From Streptococcus pseudopneumoniae (lineage in GTDB: Bacteria > Bacillota > Bacilli > Lactobacillales > Streptococcaceae): DNA of 59,643 nucleotides. Positions 1-8,196 of the stretch are shown in pieces. How positions within the stretch are numbered: the first letter of the stretch is position 1; every line of letters begins with the position of its first letter. The position numbers were made by a program, and so were the translations under genes. Location: positions 1 to 59,643 of the forward strand of contig NZ_JWAJ01000137.1 of the NCBI RefSeq assembly GCF_001068775.1, in the 5' to 3' direction. The notes under the pieces are model-generated. The model had not been told where the DNA came from. It searched no databases and worked only from the letters and a program-made list of their open reading frames with translations.

Positions 1-13
1 CTACAACAAAATA

Positions 14-63
14 GGCTCCATAATATCTATAGGGGATTTACCCACTACAGAAATTATAGAGCC
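14..63. repeat. Imperfect palindrome, possible insertion-sequence end
   Basis: This 50-bp stretch reads GGCTCCATAATATCTATAG at one side and GGCTCTATAATTTCTGTAG in reverse complement at the other, so it forms a long imperfect inverted repeat. The GGCTC ends resemble the termini of ISL3-family elements common in streptococci, but no transposase is visible. Bases 1-125 hold no gene; apart from this palindrome I see only AT-rich sequence downstream of the DUF1803 gene. It could also act as a terminator-like hairpin. The insertion-sequence assignment is an inference from memory. Confidence 0.35.
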
Positions 64-125
64 GTTTTTTAAACACCTGATATTATGCGTTTTTCTGATT
101 TTAAAGAATTTTATCCAGTCTACTT

Positions 126-776
126 CTATCTTTTTATAAAGATGAATCGTTCATTATCAAATTCTACAGCTAACTCGTATTTCCCATCTTCATTTTGAAG
201 GATGTAACCTAATAAGACTAAACTATCAACAAAGATATCACGTCGTTTCTGCATGAGTTGATCTTTTTTGAGGAACTTGAGCAAAAAAGTAGTCATATAC
301 TTGAGAGCATACTCAGGATTGACATCCCCTAAAATTTCATACAGTCTCTGCTGATCATCGGTCAGCGGATACTGATGCTTGACTTTATAAAAATAATTAG
401 ACAAGGTCATCTTTTCCCTTGCAAAATCGGTGTACTCTTCTAGGATAGCTGCATTTGTTTGATTGCGCAATTCTGTCTTAAAATCTTTCTCCAGGATTTC
501 TTGATAAACAGGACTATTATCTTTCACAAAGACTTCTTGGTCTAGTGCAAGAGATTCTGTAGATTCTAGAAAGGGAAGATTGAGATAATAGCGTTTGTTT
601 TCTCTCAAAATCAAACCCGCTTTAATATATTCCTCCAAATACTTATCAACTGCAACTTCTGGAAAATGTGACTTAATCTCTCGCAAAATAACTTCATCAT
701 GCTGATCAAGATAGTCTACCAAATCTCTAAAGAATGGTTGTCGCGTCAAACGTGATGGATTAAAAATCTGAATCAT
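126..776 (-). CDS. DUF1803 family protein
   Basis: A 216-residue soluble protein that I recognise as DUF1803, a family found mainly in streptococci and without known function. The N-terminal part (about residues 1-65) is rich in charged helices and looks like a winged-helix-type fold, with a stretch resembling a DNA- or protein-binding helix, but I see no catalytic motif. There is no signal peptide or membrane segment. Its start overlaps the 3' end of the upstream hydrolase gene by 17 bases, so the two are probably translated from one message. The function is unknown. Confidence 0.8.
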   Translation of the reverse strand: MIQIFNPSRLTRQPFFRDLVDYLDQHDEVILREIKSHFPEVAVDKYLEEYIKAGLILRENKRYYLNLPFLESTESLALDQEVFVKDNSPVYQEILEKDFKTELRNQTNAAILEEYTDFAREKMTLSNYFYKVKHQYPLTDDQQRLYEILGDVNPEYALKYMTTFLLKFLKKDQLMQKRRDIFVDSLVLLGYILQNEDGKYELAVEFDNERFIFIKR

Positions 777-1272
777 GAAGATTCCTTTCTTTACAAACTA
801 AAAGTGGTGATGTTGCTAATTGACTCGGGTTAGTGCCAGGCTGATTCAGAGGTACAGGAAGCCCCAAATCTCGATAATATTCTCTCCAGAAATCACTGAT
901 TTCCTGTGTATTATCCCCAAACTTCATGGGAATGGTCTCAAAAATAGGAAGAATGTCTGCGATATATTGGGAACAATAGAAACCCTCCCCATCAGGATAA
1001 AAAGAAAAATTATAAGGAGCTCCTAGGTGTTGGTCTGCTCTTTTCTTTACCTTTTGAATATCTATCTGTGGATAACTATAGATATCATACAGACAATCTG
1101 ATTCGAAGAAATCTCTTGGTTCCTGACAAACAACACCAGCTTTCCCACTAGCATGATAAACCTGTCCGTCCAAAAAGATGGCCACATGGCTATAGTGACC
1201 AGTAGATTCCTGGATTGCCTGTCCTATATCCGAATCATCTTTCGCAAAAATCAAATCGCCATTTTCTAACAT
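760..1272 (-). CDS. YiiX/YebB-like permuted papain-like hydrolase
   Basis: This 170-residue protein opens with NGDLIFAKDDSDIGQAIQ, typical of the permuted NlpC/P60 (papain-like, DUF830/YiiX) group of cysteine hydrolases. The probable catalytic pair is the histidine in YSHVAIF (near residue 28) and the cysteine in FYCSQY (near residue 99), in the His-before-Cys order expected of the permuted fold. Members act as amidases or lipid-modifying enzymes. No signal peptide is visible, so a cytoplasmic role is likely. It overlaps the DUF1803 gene downstream and is separated from ppaC by a terminator. The substrate is unknown. Confidence 0.75.
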   Translation of the reverse strand: MLENGDLIFAKDDSDIGQAIQESTGHYSHVAIFLDGQVYHASGKAGVVCQEPRDFFESDCLYDIYSYPQIDIQKVKKRADQHLGAPYNFSFYPDGEGFYCSQYIADILPIFETIPMKFGDNTQEISDFWREYYRDLGLPVPLNQPGTNPSQLATSPLLVCKERNLHDSDF

Positions 1273-1286
1273 ACTTCTCTCCTAGC

Positions 1287-1311
1287 AAAAAAGGAGCCGA
1301 AACTCCTTTTT
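1287..1311 (-). terminator. Rho-independent terminator of ppaC
   Basis: On the minus strand AAAAAGGAG and CTCCTTTTTT pair around a short loop and end in a U-run. The hairpin sits between the ppaC stop codon and the downstream hydrolase gene. It is nearly symmetric, so it could work in both directions. Confidence 0.75.
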
Positions 1312-1335
1312 AACAATGGGTTTCCCCATCTATCA

Positions 1336-2271
1336 TTATGCATTAAAGCTTTCTGTCAATTGAGGTACAACTTGTTTCTTACGTGAAACAGCACCTGGAA
1401 GGAAAGCATGGTTGTTTTCAAGTTTGAAGTTGAAAGCTACTTCTACCTTGTCCATATTTGCACCAAGTGCAAGAATTTCTGAGTTTGAGTTGACGATGTC
1501 TGTAATCATCAAGACAAAGTCAGAGTAGCCGTTTGCTGCGTTTGTGGCTTGGATAGCTGCTTCGATTTCAGCTTGGCGTTCCAATACTTCAGCAATATCA
1601 ACTGTATTCACTTGGGCAACACGTACGTTGTTACCGTTCAATTCAAAAGTCTTTGCATCGATGTCAATCAATTCTTCTGCTGACTTGCTTGCCAAGTTTG
1701 TACCAGCCTTGAGCATTGCAAGACCGTATTCTTCCAAGTTCACACCAGCCAATTCAGCCAATTCTGGAGCAATGACTTTATCTGTTAGGTGTGTTGTTGG
1801 TGATTTCAAAAGAAGAGTATCTGAAATCAAACCTGAAAGCATCAAACCTGCAATTTCTTTTGGCACAGCTACACCATGTTCTTTGAACATGCGGTAAACG
1901 ATAGAAGATGCTGATCCAACAGGCTCCAAACGCATGTAGAGTGGGCTTGCAGTTTCAAAATTAGCCACACGGTGGTGATCCACCACACCATAAACTTCAA
2001 CTTCAGCAATATCTGAAACCGATTGTTGGAATTCATTGTGGTCAGTCAAGATAACTTGTTCTGCACCTTCCGCTTTAGCAGATGTGATCACGCGTGGTGC
2101 TTCCACACCAAAATAGTTCAAGACGAAAGCTGTTTCTTCATTTGGAGTTCCAAGAGCCACCGCTTCTGTATCCAAACCATAAGCTTCTTTTGCAAGATAA
2201 GCAAAAGCAACAGATGAACCAATAGCATCTGAGTCTGGATTTTGGTGACCAAATACTAGAATCTTAGACAT
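1336..2271 (-). CDS. ppaC: Manganese-dependent inorganic pyrophosphatase (family II)
   Basis: A 311-residue family II pyrophosphatase of the DHH superfamily, which hydrolyses cytoplasmic pyrophosphate to phosphate and pulls biosynthetic reactions forward. The metal-binding signatures are present: [13 protein letters not shown] near the N-terminus, LTDHNE around residue 75, and the VVDHHR motif near residue 97. The C-terminal DHHA2 domain carries SRKKQVVP near residue 297, which binds the substrate. Length is normal for the family. It has its own promoter upstream (2300-2328) and terminator downstream. Confidence 0.97.
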   Translation of the reverse strand: MSKILVFGHQNPDSDAIGSSVAFAYLAKEAYGLDTEAVALGTPNEETAFVLNYFGVEAPRVITSAKAEGAEQVILTDHNEFQQSVSDIAEVEVYGVVDHHRVANFETASPLYMRLEPVGSASSIVYRMFKEHGVAVPKEIAGLMLSGLISDTLLLKSPTTHLTDKVIAPELAELAGVNLEEYGLAMLKAGTNLASKSAEELIDIDAKTFELNGNNVRVAQVNTVDIAEVLERQAEIEAAIQATNAANGYSDFVLMITDIVNSNSEILALGANMDKVEVAFNFKLENNHAFLPGAVSRKKQVVPQLTESFNA

Positions 2272-2299
2272 GATAATACCTCGTTTCTTTATTCACTCT

Positions 2300-2328
2300 A
2301 TTGTAGCATTTTTTTCAATTTTTGACAA
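2300..2328 (-). promoter_or_regulatory. Promoter of ppaC
   Basis: On the minus strand TTGTCA (2328-2323) and TACAAT (2305-2300) are separated by 17 bases, and TGC precedes the -10, making it an extended -10 promoter. It lies about 30 bases upstream of the ppaC start codon. Confidence 0.7.
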
Positions 2329-2334
2329 AAGTAA

Positions 2335-2354
2335 GAGGAGTCAAAGAACTCCTC
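2335..2354 (-). terminator. Terminator after the GIY-YIG gene
   Basis: GAGGAGT and ACTCCTC pair on the minus strand around a 5-6 base loop and are followed by TTACTTTT. It sits directly after the stop codon of the GIY-YIG gene and just ahead of the ppaC promoter. Confidence 0.65.
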
Positions 2355-2355
2355 A

Positions 2356-2640
2356 CTAGATCTCGAAAATATTGGCTAAATTCCTATCTTGATTGTCATT
2401 TAGATAGCTTACTTTCTGCAGACGTGTCTTGCGTTTAAAAAGAGCTTCGGCTGACATGGCTTCTTCTTTACTATCGAAACCTTCTACATAGATAAGTTTT
2501 ACTGGCAACCGAGCTCGTGTGTACTTAGCTCCCTTACCACTATTGTGAACGGCGATTCTTTTTTTGACATCCGTTGTATAGCCAGTATAGTAGGAACTAT
2601 CCCGACACTCAACCACGTACATATAGGCCTTATGAACCAT
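2356..2640 (-). CDS. GIY-YIG domain protein (UPF0213, YazA/YhbQ-like)
   Basis: The 94-residue product begins [22 protein letters not shown] and contains the GIY-YIG core (YMYVVEC, then YYTGYT) with the conserved arginine-containing segment KKRIAVHN. These small single-domain proteins resemble the catalytic domain of UvrC and homing endonucleases, but their cellular role is poorly defined. I chose the ATG at 2640 rather than the upstream start, because the upstream extension only re-reads the end of the methyltransferase gene. The gene overlaps that gene by about 11 bases, so translation is probably coupled. Confidence 0.88.
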   Translation of the reverse strand: MVHKAYMYVVECRDSSYYTGYTTDVKKRIAVHNSGKGAKYTRARLPVKLIYVEGFDSKEEAMSAEALFKRKTRLQKVSYLNDNQDRNLANIFEI

Positions 2641-3376
2641 AATAGATCTCTTGAATTTCTGGTGTATAAGTGCCATCACTATTATGAACAATAAGTGGTG
2701 GTAAAACCTTAAAACCACTAGTGGAGCCGTCCTTGATAGCCTCGATCAAAAGCATATTGGCTTCTTTCTCCCGTTTAGGGTAAACAAATTGCAGACGCTT
2801 TGGAGCCAAATTGTGTTGTTGAAGCGTTTCTAAAATATCTAACAATCGATCAGGACGATGGACCATGGCTAAACGCCCATTGGATTTGAGAATACTTTGG
2901 GCACTACGGCAGATTTCCTTAAGATTGGTCGTAATTTCGTGCCGAGCCAACAAATAGTGCTCACTCTCGTTCAGATTAGAATTTGGGTCCACCTTAAAAT
3001 AGGGAGGGTTGCATAAAATCAAATCAACCTTACTCCCCTGAATGTAAGCAGGCATATTTTTCAAATCATCACAAATGACCTGCATCTGTTCTTCCAAGCC
3101 ATTTAATCGGACTGACCGGTCTGCCATATCCGCCAATCGTTCCTGGATTTCAACAGACAGAATTTTCGCCTTAGTACGACTACTGGCAAAAAGTCCAACA
3201 GCTCCATTACCCGCACAAAAATCCACTATCAAGCCATTTTTAGGAAAGCGAGGAAAGCGTGACAAAAGTACACTATCCACCGAATAGCTGAAAACCTCTC
3301 TATTTTGAATAATCTTGATATCTGTAGAAAAGAGCTGATTGATTCTCTCTCCTGATTTTAATAATTCTTCTACCAT
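2630..3376 (-). CDS. tRNA1(Val) (adenine(37)-N6)-methyltransferase-like protein
   Basis: A 248-residue class I SAM-dependent methyltransferase of the YabB/TrmN6 type. The SAM-binding motif [12 protein letters not shown] lies near residues 50-61, and the N6-adenine methyltransferase signature LCNPPYF is near residue 122. These features indicate methylation of an exocyclic amine on a nucleic acid base, in this family usually A37 of a tRNA. The downstream GIY-YIG gene overlaps it, an arrangement also common in other Firmicutes. The exact tRNA target is inferred from the family. Confidence 0.88.
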   Translation of the reverse strand: MVEELLKSGERINQLFSTDIKIIQNREVFSYSVDSVLLSRFPRFPKNGLIVDFCAGNGAVGLFASSRTKAKILSVEIQERLADMADRSVRLNGLEEQMQVICDDLKNMPAYIQGSKVDLILCNPPYFKVDPNSNLNESEHYLLARHEITTNLKEICRSAQSILKSNGRLAMVHRPDRLLDILETLQQHNLAPKRLQFVYPKREKEANMLLIEAIKDGSTSGFKVLPPLIVHNSDGTYTPEIQEIYYGS

Positions 3377-3425
3377 ACTTCTATTATAACAAACTATATT
3401 AATATTTCAAGAGAGAAAAAATCAA

Positions 3426-3788
3426 TTAAGACTTTTTCTTATTTAGATTAGAGATAGCTTCCTTGGTCCAGATAGGCATCATGCGAGCCAAAGGAGCAAA
3501 TCCGTATTTGACACGGTCACTTGAAAAACGTCTCCGTCTCGGTAATTGATGTTTCTCTTCTTCCAAAGTCCGAATAGAAAGACTTGCTTTCCCTGTATAC
3601 TCGTCCAAATCGACAACCTGGACTTGAACTTCTTCACCGATTTTCAGTACATCATAGATATTCTCAATAAATCCTGTACGAATTTCAGAAATATGAATCA
3701 AGCCTGTGATACCAGTCTCTAACTCCACAAAGGCTCCATAAGACTGAATCCCTGTAATTCGCCCTGTTAGCTTATCACCTATTTTCAT
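3426..3788 (-). CDS. cvfD: S1-domain RNA-binding protein (CvfD/GSP13/YabR-like)
   Basis: A 120-residue protein whose N-terminal 70 residues form a single S1 RNA-binding domain (KIGDKLTGRITGIQSYGAFV, then GLIHISEI). The basic C-terminal tail (PRRRRFSS) may add RNA contact. S1 proteins of this size are ribosome-associated general stress or translation regulators in Bacillus and streptococci. I start it at the ATG at 3788, two bases past the stop of the HAD-cyclophilin gene; the longer frame merely reads through that gene's 3' end. It is probably co-transcribed and translationally coupled with that gene. Confidence 0.88.
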   Translation of the reverse strand: MKIGDKLTGRITGIQSYGAFVELETGITGLIHISEIRTGFIENIYDVLKIGEEVQVQVVDLDEYTGKASLSIRTLEEEKHQLPRRRRFSSDRVKYGFAPLARMMPIWTKEAISNLNKKKS

Positions 3789-3789
3789 C

Positions 3790-5190
3790 CTAGTCCTCGA
3801 TTTCAATCGTTTCGATAACGACATCTTCAACTGGCTTGTCCATTGCACCTGTTTCTACACCTGCAATTGTATCCAGAACTTCATAAGAAGCTTCATCCGC
3901 AAGTTGACCGAATACAGTATGACGACGGTCTAGATGAGGAGTTCCACCTTGTTCTGCATAAATCTCCGCAATTGGCTCTGGCCAACCACCACGAGCAATT
4001 TCTTTCTTAGAATATGGCAAGTGTTGATTCTGCACGATAAAGAACTGGCTACCGTTGGTATTTGGTCCAGCATTGGCCATAGAAAGGGCTCCACGGATAT
4101 TGTAAAGTTCTTCTGAAAATTCGTCTTCAAATGACTCACCATAGATAGATTCGCCACCCATACCAGTACCAGTTGGATCTCCACCTTGAATCATAAAGTC
4201 CTTGATAATACGATGGAAAATCACACCATCATAGTAACCGTCTTTAGACAGAGCAATAAAGTTGGCAACTGTTTTTGGTGCATGCTCAGGGAAAAGCTTA
4301 ATACGCAACTCTCCATGATTGGTCTTAATGGTCGCAAGAGGACCTTCTACTGTTTCAATGTCTACCTGTGGGAAATGCAATTCTTTTTCTACCATACCAA
4401 ATCCTTCTAAAGCATCAAAAATGCCATCTTCTTCTAATGTTTTTGTAATATAATCTGCTTTTTCTTTGATTTTATCATGAGCAATTCCCATGGCAACGCT
4501 GATTCCAGCATAATCAAAGAGTTCCAAGTCGTTGAGCCCATCTCCAAAAACCATGACGTTCTCTGGTTTCAAACCTAGGTGTTCCACAACCTTTTCCACC
4601 CCCGTCGCTTTGGAGCCTGAAATCGGCACAATATCAGACGAATGTTGATGCCAGCGTACCATACGCAAAGTCGATGCTAAACTTTCAGGCAAAGTCAGGT
4701 CATCTCCCTGATCCTCAAAAGTCCACATCTGATAGATGTCTTCTTTTTTATAAAAATCAGGATCAACATCCAAGTCAGGATAAATTGGATCAATGGCCTC
4801 ACTAATCAACTCAGTTCTAGTGGAGAGTTTAGCAGTATGACTACCAACTAAACCATAGTCAATCCCCACTTCCTTAGTCCAAGCAATATAGCTTTCAACC
4901 TTATCTTTTGAGATTTTGTTACTATCAATCACATTGCCTTTTTTATCCTCAATATAGGCACCATTCAGAGTAACAAAAAAGTCAGGTTTAAGTTCGCGAA
5001 TCTCTGGCACGACACCAAAAATTCCACGTCCAGTCGCAATGCCCGTTAATATTCCTTTCTCACGCAATTGTTTAAAGACTGTTGGAATAGTACTTGGAAC
5101 AAAACCTGTCTTTGAATTGCGTAAAGTATCATCTATATCAAAAAAGATAATCTTAATCTTCTTAGCCTTGTATCTTAATTTGGCATCCAT
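3790..5190 (-). CDS. Fusion of a Cof-type HAD phosphatase and a cyclophilin-type peptidyl-prolyl isomerase
   Basis: The 466-residue product has two enzymes in one chain. Residues 1 to about 265 are a HAD phosphatase of the Cof type, with the nucleophile motif [11 protein letters not shown] near residue 16 and the metal-binding motif [10 protein letters not shown] near residue 216. Residues from about 275 to 466 are a cyclophilin, with [19 protein letters not shown] and GSQFFIV. There is no signal peptide, so both domains act in the cytoplasm. The fused architecture is typical of streptococci and is not an assembly error. What links sugar-phosphate dephosphorylation with proline isomerisation is not known. 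Confidence 0.93.
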   Translation of the reverse strand: MDAKLRYKAKKIKIIFFDIDDTLRNSKTGFVPSTIPTVFKQLREKGILTGIATGRGIFGVVPEIRELKPDFFVTLNGAYIEDKKGNVIDSNKISKDKVESYIAWTKEVGIDYGLVGSHTAKLSTRTELISEAIDPIYPDLDVDPDFYKKEDIYQMWTFEDQGDDLTLPESLASTLRMVRWHQHSSDIVPISGSKATGVEKVVEHLGLKPENVMVFGDGLNDLELFDYAGISVAMGIAHDKIKEKADYITKTLEEDGIFDALEGFGMVEKELHFPQVDIETVEGPLATIKTNHGELRIKLFPEHAPKTVANFIALSKDGYYDGVIFHRIIKDFMIQGGDPTGTGMGGESIYGESFEDEFSEELYNIRGALSMANAGPNTNGSQFFIVQNQHLPYSKKEIARGGWPEPIAEIYAEQGGTPHLDRRHTVFGQLADEASYEVLDTIAGVETGAMDKPVEDVVIETIEIED

Positions 5191-5269
5191 TATAATACCT
5201 CCTTCAATTCACTCTTTCCATTATACCATAAAGTAGAGAAATCCCACATCCCAATAAAATCCTTGTCTC

Positions 5270-5773
5270 TTATCCAAATTCCTTTACTAGATACAAAACT
5301 AAATCATCATTATTTTGGCTAGTTGCATTCATTTCCAAGGGTTGATTTCGATACCAGACACCTGTCCCATCTGGAATGTAGCCCCGTCTGATATACAATC
5401 TCTGGGCAGGGCCATAGCCTAAGTGCAAACCTACACCAAGAGTGACCTTACTCGAAACAAACTTGACTCGTTTTTCTGCTTCTTCTAGCAGTTGATTCCC
5501 AATCCCTTGATTTCGAAAAGGCTCAAACACATTAAAATCTGATAATTCTGGATAGACTTCTGCAAAAGGACCATGTTTAGCAGAGGGCAAAATGGTAACG
5601 TAGCCCGCTACAGCACCACCAATCTCTGCAACTAAGACTTCTCTCTCCCCACTTTCCTATTCCAGAAAATATCTAGCCAAAATTTCCTCTCTACCAGGCC
5701 AACCTTGATTCATAAATCCATGAGATAAGGATTCAATATCAGACTTAATCATATTTCTAATCGTACAATTCAT
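5270..5773 (-). pseudogene. GNAT acetyltransferase interrupted by an in-frame amber codon
   Basis: Reading from the ATG at 5773 gives a normal GNAT start, MNCTIRNMIKSDIESLSHG, that runs in frame to the stop at 5270. The only interruption is a TAG at 5659-5657 (codon 39), between RYFLE and ESGEREVLVAEIGG. The acetyl-CoA loop FRNQGIGNQLL and the C-terminal half are intact, and 167 residues would be a normal length. A single CAG-to-TAG change explains the break, so the inactivation looks recent. A shorter product could start inside the gene at 5590, but it would lack the first strands of the fold and is unlikely to be active. Confidence 0.8.
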
Positions 5774-5834
5774 CTTTGACTTACCCACCTTTGCTCTTTC
5801 TATTACCATTATATCACGCCAAAGTCAGAAAAAA

Positions 5835-6069
5835 CTATCTCGTGAAAAAAGACCCACCTGGGTCTGAAAAATAGGTCCACTCGGAACTCAACTCGCTATC
5901 CCATTTCCATGCTCGTGAAAAAAAGACTCGTCGGGGTCTTAATTCGCTTTCTTGTTTTCAAGCTCATGAAAAAGAGGTCCACTGGACCCAAACTCGCTCT
6001 CTCATTTCAAGGCTCGTGAAAAAAAGACCCAACCGGGTCTGAAAAAGAGGTCCCCCGGACCTCTTTTTT
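5835..6069 (-). terminator. Degenerate tandem array of terminator hairpins downstream of rpsR
   Basis: Four imperfect copies of a 50-70 base unit lie here, each starting CTCGTGAAAAA (or CTCATGAAAAA), at about 5839, 5912, 5963 and 6013. Most copies contain a short GC-rich inverted repeat such as GACCC-N-GGGTC or AGGTCC-N-GGACCT. The copy next to rpsR ends in a strong hairpin, AAAGAGGTCC-GGGGGACCTCTTT, followed by U's on the minus strand, which would be the main terminator of rpsF-ssb-rpsR. The remaining units look like decaying duplicates of it. Confidence 0.7.
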
Positions 6070-6307
6070 AATCTTCGTTTACGAAAGGCATCAAAGCCAT
6101 TACGCGAGCGCGTTTGATAGCTGTTGTTACTTTACGTTGGTTTTTAGCTGAAGTTCCTGTTACACGACGAGGAAGGATTTTCCCACGTTCTGAAACGAAA
6201 CGGCTAAGAAGCTCAGTATCTTTGTAATCAACATATTCAATTTTGTTTGCTGCGATGTAATCAACTTTTTTACGGCGTTTGAATCCGCCACGACGTTGTT
6301 GAGCCAT
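6068..6307 (-). CDS. rpsR: 30S ribosomal protein S18
   Basis: A 79-residue basic protein beginning [22 protein letters not shown] and containing the S18 signature ([32 protein letters not shown]). It forms the S6:S18 pair on the platform of the small ribosomal subunit. It is the last gene of the conserved rpsF-ssb-rpsR operon and lies 31 bases after ssb. Its stop codon lies within the first terminator of the array downstream. Confidence 0.99.
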   Translation of the reverse strand: MAQQRRGGFKRRKKVDYIAANKIEYVDYKDTELLSRFVSERGKILPRRVTGTSAKNQRKVTTAIKRARVMALMPFVNED

Positions 6308-6338
6308 GTTTTTTCTCCTTTATAGTATTAATTGTCCA

Positions 6339-6809
6339 TTAGAATGGTAAATCATCATCTGAAATATCCAAAGGATTTGTTGCTCCAAATGGATTTTCAT
6401 CACGTGAAAAGTCTGGTACTGATTGAGTAGGTGCCGAATAGTTTGAACTTGGTGCTGAATAAGCTCCACCAGTATGTCCTTCACGCACACTACGGCTTTC
6501 CAACATTTGGAAATTCTCAGCCACGACTTCCGTCACGTAGACACGTTGTCCTTGCTGGTTATCGTAACTACGAGTCTGAATACGGCCTGTCACCCCGATA
6601 AGTGAGCCTTTTTTAGCCCAATTAGCAAGATTCTCAGCCTGTTGGCGCCACATAACGACATTGATAAAATCAGCCTCACGTTCGCCATTTTGACTCTTAA
6701 ATGTACGGTTTACTGCAAGAGTAAAAGTCGCAACTGCTACATTTGATGGGGTATAACGCAACTCAGCATCACGAGTCATACGCCCTACAAGTACAACATT
6801 GTTAATCAT
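6339..6809 (-). CDS. ssb: Single-stranded DNA-binding protein SsbA
   Basis: A 156-residue protein with an OB-fold in residues 1-105 ([23 protein letters not shown] and [23 protein letters not shown]). A flexible serine- and asparagine-rich linker follows, then the acidic tip DISDDDLPF that recruits replication and repair partners. The length matches the replicative SsbA of pneumococcus rather than the shorter competence-induced SsbB. Its position between rpsF and rpsR is the conserved location for the essential replicative copy. Confidence 0.98.
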   Translation of the reverse strand: MINNVVLVGRMTRDAELRYTPSNVAVATFTLAVNRTFKSQNGEREADFINVVMWRQQAENLANWAKKGSLIGVTGRIQTRSYDNQQGQRVYVTEVVAENFQMLESRSVREGHTGGAYSAPSSNYSAPTQSVPDFSRDENPFGATNPLDISDDDLPF

Positions 6810-6820
6810 AATCTACCTTC

Positions 6821-7111
6821 TTACGCGTCAGTTTTGACGATCATGTGACGAAGAATGTCAGCGTTGATTTTTGAAAGACGGTCAAACTCTTTAAGAGCTG
6901 CATCATCATTTGCTTCAACGTTAACGATGTGGTAAAGTCCTTCGCGGAAATCTTGGATTTCGTATGCAAGACGACGTTTTTCCCATGTTTTTGATTCAAC
7001 AACAGTTGCACCGTTGTCAGTCAAGATAGAGTCAAAACGTGCTACCAAAGCGTTTTTCGCTTCTTCTTCAATGTTTGGACGAATGATATAAAGAATTTCG
7101 TATTTAGCCAT
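6821..7111 (-). CDS. rpsF: 30S ribosomal protein S6
   Basis: A 96-residue protein ([20 protein letters not shown]) with the S6 fold and the conserved EKRRLAYEI segment. It binds S18 on the small subunit. It is the first gene of rpsF-ssb-rpsR, with an 11-base gap to ssb. The leader upstream can form two hairpins, which may be where the S6:S18 complex acts on its own message in other bacteria. The next gene upstream is acuB rather than the genes I would expect from the pneumococcal order; this is discussed under findings. Confidence 0.99.
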   Translation of the reverse strand: MAKYEILYIIRPNIEEEAKNALVARFDSILTDNGATVVESKTWEKRRLAYEIQDFREGLYHIVNVEANDDAALKEFDRLSKINADILRHMIVKTDA

Positions 7112-7214
7112 TGATATGTTCCTCCTTTTGGTCTAATGACCCCAAGACATTGCAAGGGGTAAGTGAGGTTTGCTCACAATAAATTATTATACTAGAAAAA
7201 AATTTTTTTCGCAA
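7112..7214 (-). promoter_or_regulatory. Promoter and structured leader of rpsF-ssb-rpsR
   Basis: On the minus strand TTGCGA (7214-7209) and TATAAT (7191-7186) are spaced by 17 bases. The leader that follows can fold into GTGAG-CAAAC-CTCAC and then ACCCC-N12-GGGGT before the AAAGGAGG ribosome-binding site. The second hairpin is a candidate site for S6:S18 autoregulation, known in other bacteria. I did not see the published consensus clearly enough to assert it. Confidence 0.6.
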
Positions 7215-7239
7215 GTAAAAACTGCTTCTATTTTATTTT

Positions 7240-7896
7240 TTACAGTTTTTTTGCAGAAGTTTGTGTGATTTCTTCAACCTGAATATTCTCAGATTCAAAT
7301 TTCTGTTTAAAGGTAGCTAGATCAACCGTTCCCTCAATTTGAACTTCGATAACAATCTTACCATCTTTACGTGGAATATTAACAGTATGAGAGATATTAA
7401 GATTTTCCTCAACGATTAAAGAAACAATCTTACCAAGTACCCCAACTTCATTTTCTGTGATAAAACGAACACGGATTCCCTCTTCGCCATAACCAGAAAT
7501 TTCAAGAAATGCTCTGAATACATCACGGTCAGTAATGACACCATAGACTTGTTCATTATCAATAACTGGCAAGATTCCAATCTTATTTTTCAGCATAAGA
7601 TAGGTTGCATCTTCCAAACTTGCATAACCGGAGACAGTTACAACATTACGAATCATGACGTCTTTTACTTTTGTTTTATTGAGCAAGTAATTCATCTCAA
7701 AGATTGAAAGACTCGTTGCTTTTGATGGACTGGCTTCAGCAATTGTTCCTTCTGTTACTAAACCAACTAATTTATCATTTTCAATAACAGGAAGACGATG
7801 CAAACCTTGTTCGCGCATCAAGTCTGCTGCATGTGCTACAGTCGTATCTGGACTAATATATACGACCTTTCGTGTCATAAAATCTTTAACTGCCAT
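7240..7896 (-). CDS. acuB: CBS-pair and ACT-like domain protein (AcuB-type)
   Basis: The 218-residue protein has two CBS motifs in residues 1-135 (VKDFMTRKVVYISPDTTVAHA and VKDVMIRNVVTVSGYASLEDA) and a C-terminal ACT-like regulatory domain (VRFITENEVGVLGKIVSLIVEENLNISHTV). CBS pairs usually bind adenosyl ligands and ACT domains bind amino acids, so this is likely a ligand-sensing regulator without catalytic activity. The name follows AcuB of Bacillus, but there are no acetoin genes nearby. Its neighbour downstream would be rpsF and upstream is the liv operon, which raises the possibility of an amino acid signal. Confidence 0.85.
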   Translation of the reverse strand: MAVKDFMTRKVVYISPDTTVAHAADLMREQGLHRLPVIENDKLVGLVTEGTIAEASPSKATSLSIFEMNYLLNKTKVKDVMIRNVVTVSGYASLEDATYLMLKNKIGILPVIDNEQVYGVITDRDVFRAFLEISGYGEEGIRVRFITENEVGVLGKIVSLIVEENLNISHTVNIPRKDGKIVIEVQIEGTVDLATFKQKFESENIQVEEITQTSAKKL

Positions 7897-7924
7897 AGGA
7901 ACTCTCCTTTATGTTTATAGCTTT

Positions 7925-7953
7925 ATTATACACTTTTTACGAAAATCAATCAA
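7925..7953 (-). promoter_or_regulatory. Promoter of acuB
   Basis: On the minus strand TTGATT (7953-7948) and TATAAT (7930-7925) are exactly 17 bases apart. The -10 lies about 30 bases ahead of the acuB start codon, which is preceded by a good AAAGGAG site. Confidence 0.7.
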
Positions 7954-8003
7954 ACGCTTTCATTTCTTTTTCAAGATTCTGAAAACTCTGAAATACTATA
8001 AAA

Positions 8004-8190
8004 AGAGCCCCTATATTAGGGCCCTCAATCTTATGATTGTGTAATTTGTTTGGTAATCTTTCCTGCAGACTAAAACAATCCACTGGATTTGATGATTCCC
8101 AAGCAATCTCTATCCGCCGACTAAAACAATCCACTGGATCTGATGATTGCCAAGCAATCTCTATCTGCCGACTAAAAAGGTCCCCCAGAC
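8004..8190. repeat. 51-bp tandem repeat and hairpins downstream of livF
   Basis: A unit starting GACTAAAACAATCCACTGGA occurs at 8068 and 8119, exactly 51 bases apart, and a third partial copy begins at 8170. The third copy diverges into the livF terminator. Farther along (8004-8026) a GAGCCCC/GGGGCTC-type hairpin followed by U's on the minus strand could catch read-through. The short frame that can be read through the repeats (7946-8134) has no ribosome-binding site and no family features, so I do not call it a gene. Confidence 0.75.
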
Positions 8191-8196
8191 CTTTTT
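8174..8196 (-). terminator. Terminator of the liv operon
   Basis: AAAAAGGTC and GACCTTTTT pair on the minus strand around a short G-rich loop, and the T-run completes the signal. The stem starts inside the last codons of livF and includes its stop codon. Confidence 0.75.

Noticed and set aside
7946..8134. A 62-aa minus-strand frame between acuB and livF
   Set aside because: It reads through the 51-bp tandem repeats and hairpins, has no ribosome-binding site and shows no family features.
8004..8190. CRISPR array suggested by the regular 51-bp spacing
   Set aside because: There are only two full copies with no unique spacers between them, and there are no cas genes.
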